NCBI GenBank assembly: GCA_947501315.1
Contig: CANMXH010000075.1
Location: forward strand, 1 to 10,422
Source: Caulobacteraceae bacterium
GTDB taxonomy: Bacteria; Pseudomonadota; Alphaproteobacteria; Caulobacterales; Caulobacteraceae
DNA length: 10,422 nt
Direction: 5' to 3'
The position numbers and the translations under genes were made by a program. How positions within the stretch are numbered: position 1 is the stretch's first letter; every line of letters begins with the position of its first letter. The notes under the pieces were generated by a model. The model saw only the letters and a program-made list of their open reading frames with translations, was not told the origin of the DNA and did no database searches. Of the stretch, positions 1 to 7,550 are shown in pieces.

Positions 1-332
1 AGTTTGCGGCCCTGCATGGCCAGAATCCGGGTGTCCTCGCCGAACATCTGGACGGCGCGGGCCGGGTCGGTGAACAGGGTCACGGTGTTGCGGCCGTCGT
101 TGAGGACGACGCCGCGCAGGATCAGCTGCTCGCCGGGGCGCAGGACTTTCGCGCCGTCATCGCCGGGGGTGCCGCCGGGGCTGTCGGGCTCGGGCACGGC
201 ATAGAGGTCGGCCTCGAGCATGATCCGCTCGAAGGCGCCCATCTGCGTCGGGTCGGCCAGGCCGGTGTAGAGCAGCTCCTCCAGCGGGTTCATCGGATTG
301 TCGGTGAAGGTGATGGGGGTGGCGTCGGTCAT
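1..332 (-). CDS. SseB-family protein, N-terminal part (truncated by window edge)
   Basis: The first 110 codons of a minus-strand gene are present; the 3' end lies outside the window. The translation begins MTDATPITFTDNPMNPLEEL. It contains the N-P-L-E-E-L-L start of a helical segment (residues 15-21), a helix with A-F-E-R-I-M-L-E followed by A-D-L-Y-A-V-P (residues 33-47), and a strand-loop V-T-L-F-T-D-P-A-R (residues 84-92). That order, with a short helix, an L-Y-V-P-like strand and then an L-F-T-D/S strand, resembles the SseB N-terminal domain. SseB of E. coli is named for enhanced serine sensitivity and its biochemical role is poorly defined. No signal peptide or membrane segment is seen. 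The ATG at 332-330 is chosen because protein-like sequence starts there and a good promoter lies just upstream. No clear Shine-Dalgarno precedes it. The family call is from pattern memory on a partial protein, so it is moderate. Confidence 0.6.
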   Translation of the reverse strand, partial: MTDATPITFTDNPMNPLEELLYTGLADPTQMGAFERIMLEADLYAVPEPDSPGGTPGDDGAKVLRPGEQLILRGVVLNDGRNTVTLFTDPARAVQMFGEDTRILAMQGRK

Positions 333-362
333 GGGGCGGGCTCGGAATCGAAGGGTCGGTCA

Positions 363-390
363 CATGAAGCGAGCGGGGGGGCGGCGTCAA
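363..390 (-). promoter_or_regulatory. Probable housekeeping promoter of the SseB-like gene
   Basis: On the minus strand TTGACGC (384-390) is followed after 13 nt by GCTTCATG (363-370). The Caulobacter sigma-73 consensus is TTGACGS, 10-14 nt, GCTANAWC. The -35 is a full match and the -10 matches at most defined positions. Transcription would start near position 355, giving a leader of about 20-25 nt before the ATG at 332. The spacer contains a run of seven C on the minus strand. The elements are seen directly; promoter activity is inference. Confidence 0.5.
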
Positions 391-436
391 TCGGGGGTGG
401 GCGCAAACCGTGGGCGGGCCGACCTCACCGCCCCTA

Positions 437-679
437 CTTTCGTCATCCTCCGGCGAGCCCTCGGGTCCGAGCTTCGCTCGGCCCAAGGACAGGCTCCGCG
501 AGACTGGGGGACCCCTCGTCATCCTTCGGCCGAGCGAAGCTCGGACCGGGGGAGGCGCCGAAGGCGATCTGTTCAGGCAGGCTGCGTCGAGCAGCGCGCT
601 CCCGGCAGGTTCGCGCTCTCGCGCGCCGCTGGGTCCCCCGGTCTGCGCGGCTTCGCCGCGCGCCGGAGGATGACGAAAG
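437..679. repeat. Composite palindromic intergenic element (REP/BIME-like), 243 bp
   Basis: This element fills most of the 364-bp gap between lepA and the SseB-like gene. Its ends are a perfect 19-bp inverted repeat, CTTTCGTCATCCTCCGGCG at 437-455 and its complement at 661-679. Inside, 464-489 pairs with 522-547 at 25 of 26 positions, and 503-514 pairs with 631-642 at 11 of 12. Three compact hairpins with 3-nt loops occur at 467-481, 530-544 (both CCGAGC stems) and 645-661 (GCGCGGC stem). The module CGTCATCCT occurs at 441-449 and 517-525 and in reverse at the right end. No open reading frame here looks like a protein, and I see no target-site duplication. The lack of a T-run argues against a standard terminator for lepA, but the hairpins may end transcription or stabilise the mRNA 3' end. 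The architecture resembles REP-type interspersed repeats; dispersal in the genome is inferred. Confidence 0.7.
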
Positions 680-696
680 CAGAGAGGTAGCCGCGA

Positions 697-2505
<1,809 letters not shown>

Positions 2506-2601
2506 GGCCGCGCCGGTAGCACGGCAGGGCCGGATCGCCAACGCGCGCGCCGCTCCCGAAGCATTTCGCGGCCCGGCCGAAGCAGATTACTTCGTCGTAA
2601 G

Positions 2602-2628
2602 GGCGGCTTTCGCGTTTGAGAAGCCGCC
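2602..2628. promoter_or_regulatory. Inverted repeat overlapping the candidate RND operon promoter
   Basis: GGCGGCTT (2602-2609) and AAGCCGCC (2621-2628) form a perfect 8-bp inverted repeat around an 11-nt spacer, about 100 nt upstream of the operon's GTG start. It covers the candidate -35 at 2616-2622. The geometry suits the operator of a dimeric repressor such as a TetR or MarR protein, the usual regulators of RND pumps, but no regulator gene lies in the window. It could equally be an RNA hairpin if transcription starts upstream. Confidence 0.35.
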
Positions 2629-2718
2629 GCGAAACCGCTATTCAACAGCTGATGACAGGGGTGCCCGGGACGGGCGACCCGGACACGAGACGCGCGGCTC
2701 CCCCTCCGCGGCGTCCAT

Positions 2719-2723
2719 GAGGA
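2719..2723 (+). promoter_or_regulatory. Ribosome binding site that fixes the GTG start
   Basis: GAGGA lies 6 nt before the GTG at 2730. It decides the start over the nearby out-of-frame ATG at 2717 and the in-frame internal ATG at codon 14, which would remove the start of the signal peptide. Confidence 0.6.
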
Positions 2724-2729
2724 CCCGAC

Positions 2730-3866
2730 GTGGCAAATATTGTGCGGAACAGTCTGGCCGGTGCGGCCATGGTGGCCATGGGCCTGACCCTGGCGGCTTG
2801 CGGCGGCGACGAAGCCGGCAAGAAGGACGCCGCGGCGGCGCAGCGCGCGGGCCAGACGGTCACCGCCGCAACCGCCGTCCTGATCAACCAGCCACGCACT
2901 GTGACGGCGTCGGGCACGGTGTCCGCCTGGGAAGAGGTGCCGGTGGGTGCCGAGACCGGCGGCCTGACGGCTATCGCCGTCTATGTCGACGAGGGCACCT
3001 ACGTCCGTCAGGGGCAGTTGCTGGTCAAGCTGAACGACGAGGTCCTTCAGGCCCAGCTGCGCCAGCAGCAGGCCGGGGTGGCCAGCGCCGAGGCCAATGC
3101 GGCGCGTGAGGACGCGGCCCTTGCCCGGGCCGAGGAACTTCGTGGACGCGGCTTCCTGAGCCAGGCCTCCCTCGATACGGCCACTGCCAACCAGCGCTCG
3201 GCACGGGCGCAGCTGTCCGCCGCCGAGGCCGCGCTCAGCGAGACCCGGACCCGGCTGAACCAGACCGGTATCCGGGCACCGGTGGCCGGGATGATCAGCA
3301 GCCGCAGCGTAACCCGGGGGCAGATCGTCCAGCCGGGCACCGAACTGTTCCGCATGGTGCGTGACGGGAGGCTGGAGCTGGACGCGGAGATTCCCGAGGC
3401 CGAACTGCGGCTGGTCCGTTCCGGTATGGCCGCGACCATCACCTCCGAACAGGCCGCAGGGGCAACCGGCAGCGTCCGGATCGTGACCCCCGAGGTCAAT
3501 CCGCAGACCCGTCTGGGCATCGCGCGTATCTCACTGGCGCCGGGCAGCGGCCTGCGCCCCGGCATGTTCGCGCGCGCGACCATCGATCTGGGACCCCAGC
3601 CTGCCGTGGTTGTGCCGTCCGACGCCGTCATTTTCCGCGAGGGCAAGGCCGGGGTCTATACGATCGGAGCCCGCAATGCCGTGCGCTTCAACCCGATCAC
3701 CACGGGGGTCCGGAACGGGACGCAGATTCAGGTCGTCAGCGGTCTGGAAGCCAACCAGCAGGTCGTGGTCCAGGGTGCCGGCTTCCTGGGTGAGGGCGAT
3801 GTGGTGACGGTTGTACCGGCGAGGGCCGCCCCTGCGGCTGCGCCGGCCGGGGCTGCCGGCCAATGA
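2730..3866 (+). CDS. RND efflux periplasmic membrane-fusion lipoprotein (HlyD/AcrA family)
   Basis: This 378-residue adaptor would link the inner-membrane pump encoded next to it to an outer-membrane channel. Residues 1-24 are a lipoprotein signal peptide with lipobox LAAC, so Cys24 should be acylated and anchor the protein in the inner membrane facing the periplasm. The first lipoyl-like half is around 67-100 (V-P-V-G-A-E-T-G-G-L to G-Q-L-L-V-K-L). A Gln/Ala/Glu-rich alpha-helical hairpin spans about 103-180 with the tip near RGRGFLSQASLD (139-150). The second lipoyl half starts at I-R-A-P-V-A-G (181-187). The beta-barrel and membrane-proximal domains follow to about 362, then an Ala/Pro-rich tail. 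The GTG start is supported by GAGGA at 2719-2723, 6 nt upstream; the ATG at 2717 is in another frame. Its stop overlaps the next gene's start, so the two are coupled. Substrate cannot be told from sequence. Confidence 0.93.
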   Translation: MANIVRNSLAGAAMVAMGLTLAACGGDEAGKKDAAAAQRAGQTVTAATAVLINQPRTVTASGTVSAWEEVPVGAETGGLTAIAVYVDEGTYVRQGQLLVKLNDEVLQAQLRQQQAGVASAEANAAREDAALARAEELRGRGFLSQASLDTATANQRSARAQLSAAEAALSETRTRLNQTGIRAPVAGMISSRSVTRGQIVQPGTELFRMVRDGRLELDAEIPEAELRLVRSGMAATITSEQAAGATGSVRIVTPEVNPQTRLGIARISLAPGSGLRPGMFARATIDLGPQPAVVVPSDAVIFREGKAGVYTIGARNAVRFNPITTGVRNGTQIQVVSGLEANQQVVVQGAGFLGEGDVVTVVPARAAPAAAPAGAAGQ

Positions 3867-6800
3867 ATTTCAACAACATCTCCTCATGGTCGATCCGGAA
3901 CCCGATTCCGGTCGTGCTGCTGTTCGTGGTCCTGACGATCGCGGGCATCAGCAGCTATTTCAATCTGAGAACCAATAATTTCCCCGACGTCGACCTGCCG
4001 ATCGTGGCGGTCACGGTGGTTCAGCCCGGCGCGGCTCCGACCGAGCTGGAAACCCAGGTGACGCGGCTGGTGGAGGACTCCCTCGCCGGCCTCGGGCGGG
4101 TGAGGAAGATCAGCTCCACCGTGACGGACAGCGCCTCGACCACCCTGGTCGAGTTCGAGCTGGGGGTGGATCTGGAGAAGGCCACCAATGACGTGCGCAA
4201 CGCCGTCGCTGCCGTGCGCCAGGACCTGCCCGCCGATGTCCAGGAACCCGTCGTTCAGAGGATCGAATTCACCGGTCAGGCCATTCTGAACTATGTGGTG
4301 CGCGCACCCGGCATGAGTCCTGAGGAACTGAGCTGGTTCGTCGACAATACGGTCTCCAAACGCCTGCTGCTGGTGAAGGGCGTCAGCCAGATCAATCGCG
4401 ACGGCGGCGTCAGCCGGGAGATCCGCATCAAGCTGGACCCCGGCAAGCTGGCCGCCCAGGGCGTGACGGCCGCAGCCGTGTCGCAACAGCTGCGCGCCTC
4501 CAATGCCAACCTCCCCGGCGGCCGCGGCGAGATCGGTGGCGAGGAACAGGCCATCCGCACCGTCGGCTCGGCCCTGACGGTCGAGGCCCTGGCCGATACC
4601 CTGATCCCGGTCAACGGACGGGCGGTCCGGCTGGGTGATCTGGGTGAGGTCGTGGACGAATGGTCCGAGCAGCGCGGCCGGGCCCGGTTCAACGGTCAGG
4701 AGGTCGTCGGGTTCGGCGTGGTACGCTCCATCGGTTCGTCCGAGGTCGACGTCTATCACCAGTCCATCGCGGCGATCGAGGCGCTGGACGCCGAGCGCGC
4801 CGACGTCACCTTCGAGAAGGTTTCGGACATCACCTCCGATGTGATCAATAATTTCCACGCCTCGGTCGAGGCCCTGCTGCTGGGCGCGCTGCTGGCCATC
4901 GCCGTGGTGTTCATCTTCCTGCGGGACTGGCGCGCGACCTTCATCACGGCCGTCGCCATGCCGCTGTCCCTGATCCCGACCTTCTGGATCATGGACCTGA
5001 CCAACCAGTCGCTGAATGTCGTGACCCTGCTGGCCCTGTCGCTGACGGTCGGCATTCTGGTGGATGACGCCATCGTCGAGATCGAGAACATCGTCCGCCA
5101 CATCCGCGACGGCAAGGCCCCCTACCCTGCCGCCATGGAGGCTGCGGATGAGATCGGCCTGGCCGTGATCGCCACCACCGCCACCCTGGTCGCCGTGTTC
5201 GCCCCGACGGGCTTCATGCCCGGCGTGGTCGGTCAGTTCTTCAAATCCTTCGCCATCGCCACCTGTGTGAGCGTCGGCTTCTCCCTCGTCGTCGCCCGAA
5301 CGATCACGCCCCTGATGGGGGCCTATCTGCTCAAACGCGACCAGGGCAAGGAACACCCCGATCCCAAATGGATGAAGCCCTTCCTCGCCGCCCTGAGCTG
5401 GTGCCTGTCCTCATCGACGGACCCGCGGCTGGTCGCCGACCGGGCTGCGGGTCGCGGTGGCTGGTTCCGGCGGCGGGTCATTTTTCGGCTCAGGGACCAC
5501 CGGCTGTGGGTCATGGGTATGGGTCTGGCCTTCTTCATCGGCTCCCTGGTGCTGGCGTCCAAACTGCCCGGTGAGTTCATTCCGGCGGAGGACATCTCGC
5601 GCTCCAATGCGACGGTCGAACTGGCACCGGGGACCACGCTGGAGCAGACCGACGAGGCTGTTCGTCAGGTGACGGAGATCCTTCGGGCGCGGCCCGAGGT
5701 CGCCTCGGTCTTCTCGTCCATCGGCTCGGCTACGGTCAGCTTCGGCCCCGGCGGCGGCGGCGGGGCGGCAGAGGTCCGCCGGGCGAACCTGACCATCAAT
5801 CTGGTCAACCGGTGGGAGCGCAGGCTCAGCCAGCAACAGTTCGAACAGGAAATCGGTCGTGAGCTGAAATCGATCCCCGGGGCCCGGATCCAGTTTGGAG
5901 CCGGCGGCAGCGGCGGCGGCATTATGAGTATTGCCCTGGTCAGCGATAATCCGCGCCAGCTGGAAGACGCGGCGGCCCGGGTGGAGCGCGAGATGCGCGC
6001 CTTGCCGGAACTGGCCAATGTGTCCTCGTCATCCGCCCTGGTCAGGCCGGAAATCCTGATCCGACCGAAACCGGATGTCGCGGCGCTCCAGGGTGTGTCG
6101 GCGGGGGCGATCAGCCAGGCCGCCCGGGTCGCCACCCTGGGCGATGCTGACCAGCTGCTGCCCAAATTCAACCTCGGTGACCGCCAGATCCCGATCCGGG
6201 TGATGCTGGCCGAGGAGGCTCGCAGCCAGCTGGGCGTGATCGAGAATCTGCAGGTGCCGACGGCGTCCGGCGGAACCGTTCCGCTGTCAGCGGTGGCGGA
6301 TATCAGCTTTGGGGCGGGACCCAACCAGATCGAACGGCTGGACCGCCGCCGTGTGGCCACCATTTCCGCCGAACTGGGCGGGGTGCCGCTCAGCGTCGCG
6401 ACCGAAGCGGTCGATGCCCTGCCCTCAATGCAGAACCTGCCGGACGGCGTGGCACAGCAGCTGACCGGCGACGCCGAAAGCAATCAGGAACTGGCGACCG
6501 GCTTCGGCTTCGCCATCGTGACCGGCATCCTGCTGATGTATGTGGTGCTGGTGCTGCTGTTCGGCAGCTTCTTCCATCCGATCGTCATCCTCGCGGCCCT
6601 TCCGGTGTCGTTCGGCGGAGCCTTCCTGGCCCTGCTGATCACCGGCAAGTCACTGTCGATGCCGGCCCTGATCGGCATCATCATGCTGACCGGGATCGCG
6701 GCCAAGAACTCCATCCTGCTGGTCGACTATGCCATCATCGCCATGAGACAGGGCATGAACCGGCGCGATGCCCTGATGGACGCCGCCCACAAGCGGGCGC

Positions 6801-7063
6801 GGCCGATCATCATGACGACCATGGCCATGGGGCTGGGGATGCTGCCGATCGCTGCGGCGATCGGGGAAGGCACCGCCTTCCGTTCGCCCATGGCCGTGGC
6901 GGTGATCGGCGGGCTGATTACCTCGACCGGCCTGAGCCTGCTGTTCGTGCCGGTCGTGTTCAGCCTGGTTGACGGGGTCAAGACCCGGCTGGAGCGGCGG
7001 CTGGGCCGGATGTTCCGGGGCCAACGTGACGCCGACGGGCCCGTCTCTCAGCCGACGGAATAG
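3863..7063 (+). CDS. RND family efflux transporter permease (HAE1 type, AcrB-like)
   Basis: This 1066-residue proton-driven pump of the inner membrane is close to the usual 1020-1070 length. TM1 is at about 15-33 (IPVVLLFVVLTIAGIS). The first porter region follows (about 40-330). TM2-TM6 are around 335-490, including GILVDDAIVEIENIVRH in TM4, with the proton-relay pair Asp401-Asp402 (AcrB D407/D408). TM7 is about 549-566. The second porter region is about 570-870, then TM8-TM12. Lys948 in LTGIAAKNSILLVDYA matches AcrB K940. The ATG at 3863 overlaps the adaptor's TGA (ATGA), so translation is likely coupled. Two Gly-rich loops (about 628-634 and 680-687) and a basic linker between TM6 and TM7 (about 500-545, with W-F-R-R-R) stand out. 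The N-terminus with S-I-R-N-P is typical. No TolC-type gene follows. Substrate is unknown; multidrug, solvent or lipid export are all possible. Confidence 0.95.
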   Translation: MNFNNISSWSIRNPIPVVLLFVVLTIAGISSYFNLRTNNFPDVDLPIVAVTVVQPGAAPTELETQVTRLVEDSLAGLGRVRKISSTVTDSASTTLVEFELGVDLEKATNDVRNAVAAVRQDLPADVQEPVVQRIEFTGQAILNYVVRAPGMSPEELSWFVDNTVSKRLLLVKGVSQINRDGGVSREIRIKLDPGKLAAQGVTAAAVSQQLRASNANLPGGRGEIGGEEQAIRTVGSALTVEALADTLIPVNGRAVRLGDLGEVVDEWSEQRGRARFNGQEVVGFGVVRSIGSSEVDVYHQSIAAIEALDAERADVTFEKVSDITSDVINNFHASVEALLLGALLAIAVVFIFLRDWRATFITAVAMPLSLIPTFWIMDLTNQSLNVVTLLALSLTVGILVDDAIVEIENIVRHIRDGKAPYPAAMEAADEIGLAVIATTATLVAVFAPTGFMPGVVGQFFKSFAIATCVSVGFSLVVARTITPLMGAYLLKRDQGKEHPDPKWMKPFLAALSWCLSSSTDPRLVADRAAGRGGWFRRRVIFRLRDHRLWVMGMGLAFFIGSLVLASKLPGEFIPAEDISRSNATVELAPGTTLEQTDEAVRQVTEILRARPEVASVFSSIGSATVSFGPGGGGGAAEVRRANLTINLVNRWERRLSQQQFEQEIGRELKSIPGARIQFGAGGSGGGIMSIALVSDNPRQLEDAAARVEREMRALPELANVSSSSALVRPEILIRPKPDVAALQGVSAGAISQAARVATLGDADQLLPKFNLGDRQIPIRVMLAEEARSQLGVIENLQVPTASGGTVPLSAVADISFGAGPNQIERLDRRRVATISAELGGVPLSVATEAVDALPSMQNLPDGVAQQLTGDAESNQELATGFGFAIVTGILLMYVVLVLLFGSFFHPIVILAALPVSFGGAFLALLITGKSLSMPALIGIIMLTGIAAKNSILLVDYAIIAMRQGMNRRDALMDAAHKRARPIIMTTMAMGLGMLPIAAAIGEGTAFRSPMAVAVIGGLITSTGLSLLFVPVVFSLVDGVKTRLERRLGRMFRGQRDADGPVSQPTE

Positions 7064-7097
7064 TGGGCCCGGAGGCCGGATCGAGGGATCGACGAAG

Positions 7098-7130
7098 GGG
7101 GCGACGGCTGTGACGCCGCCGCCCCTTTTC
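7098..7130 (+). terminator. Intrinsic terminator of the RND operon
   Basis: GGGGCGACGGC (7098-7108), a 6-nt loop TGTGAC and GCCGCCGCCCC (7115-7125) form a stem with 10 of 11 pairs, followed at once by TTTTC. It begins 35 nt after the pump's stop codon. This is a canonical rho-independent terminator on the plus strand. Confidence 0.85.
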
Positions 7131-7168
7131 CGTGGCCGGCACAGCCGCATGGCCTGAGGGCCGCGGCC

Positions 7169-7376
7169 GGAAGGCTCATCACAACGGGCACAACGAAGGC
7201 CACAACGGACATGACGGGACCGGAGCCGTGCCGGCGTCGATATCGTGCCGGGCTCTTTTGAGATCGGGGTGAACGCCGCATTGACCGGAGCCGAAGGGGG
7301 GCCGTCCGGACCTCCTCCTCACAGAACCCGCTGTGATCGTTGTGGCCTTCGTTGTGCCCGTTGTGATGCACCATCC
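7169..7376. mobile_element. MITE-like element with 31-bp perfect terminal inverted repeats
   Basis: The 31 bases at 7177-7207 are the exact reverse complement of 7338-7368. The match continues outward with three mismatches to 7169 and 7376, so the terminal repeats are about 39 bp and the element about 208 bp. Each arm is built from CACAACG units (7180-7186, 7189-7195, 7201-7207). A 6-bp hairpin TCACAG/CTGTGA (7319-7336) sits just inside the right arm, and the 10-base string ACCGGAGCCG occurs twice in the interior (near 7218 and 7284). No transposase is encoded, and no clear target-site duplication is seen. It lies between two convergent terminators, a spot where an insertion harms neither gene. 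It may be a non-autonomous mobile element or a dispersed structural repeat. If transcribed it would fold into a long hairpin with a 130-nt loop. Confidence 0.6.
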
Positions 7377-7399
7377 GTAGAAGGGGACGGCGGGCCCCC

Positions 7400-7436
7400 T
7401 CAGGCGACGAAGGATGTGGTCGGTCACGGCGCCTGA
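7400..7436. repeat. Short inverted repeat beside the MITE-like element
   Basis: TCAGGCG (7400-7406) and CGCCTGA (7430-7436) are exact reverse complements with a 23-nt spacer. It lies downstream of the receptor gene's terminator, so it is probably untranscribed or a chance structure. The rest of 7377-7485 shows only a small TTGCG-CAC-CGCAA hairpin at 7466-7478 and no gene. Confidence 0.25.
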
Positions 7437-7485
7437 TCGCCGGTTGCGGGGCATCCGGGGGGACATTGCGCACCGCAAGCATGCC

Positions 7486-7519
7486 CAAAACAAAACCGGC
7501 CGGGGTTTCCCCCGGCCGG
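7486..7519 (-). terminator. Intrinsic terminator of the TonB-dependent receptor gene
   Basis: CCGGCCGGGG (7496-7505), a TTTC loop and CCCCGGCCGG (7510-7519) form a perfect 10-bp stem. Read on the minus strand, the hairpin is followed by TTTTGTTTT (7495-7487). It lies 31 nt past the receptor's stop codon. A second hairpin, CCGCCT/AGGCGG at 7530-7548, lies between stop and terminator. Confidence 0.9.
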
Positions 7520-7550
7520 CTGGTTCGACCCGCCTTGCGGCGAGGCGGTC

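Larger units (their letters stand above)
2506..2729. promoter_or_regulatory. Divergent intergenic region between lepA and the RND operon
   Basis: This 224-bp stretch must carry the promoters of both lepA (minus) and the efflux operon (plus), unless either is read from outside. For the operon, TTGAGAA at 2616-2622 and GCTATTCA at 2637-2644 are 14 nt apart, a partial fit to the Caulobacter pattern. The hairpin at 2602-2628 overlaps that -35. For lepA, minus-strand TTGGCGA (2535-2541) and GCTACCGG (2513-2520) are 14 nt apart and would start transcription almost at the ATG. Both promoters are weak matches. No small gene is evident. Confidence 0.35.

Noticed and set aside
3884..5356. A 490-codon open frame on the minus strand opposite the RND pump
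   Set aside because: It is antisense to a certain coding region, with His/Asp/Gln/Gly-rich low-complexity composition and no recognisable motif.
7065..7374. A minus-strand frame beginning MVHHNGHNEGHNDHSG, His/Asn-rich
   Set aside because: The His/Asn-rich start is just the CACAACG repeat arm translated. There is no ribosome binding site, and the frame runs on through the RND terminator.
7064..7550. CRISPR array or tandem repeat based on the recurring CACAACG units
   Set aside because: There are only three short units per arm with uneven spacing and no spacers. The two arms are inverted relative to each other, so it is an inverted-repeat element.
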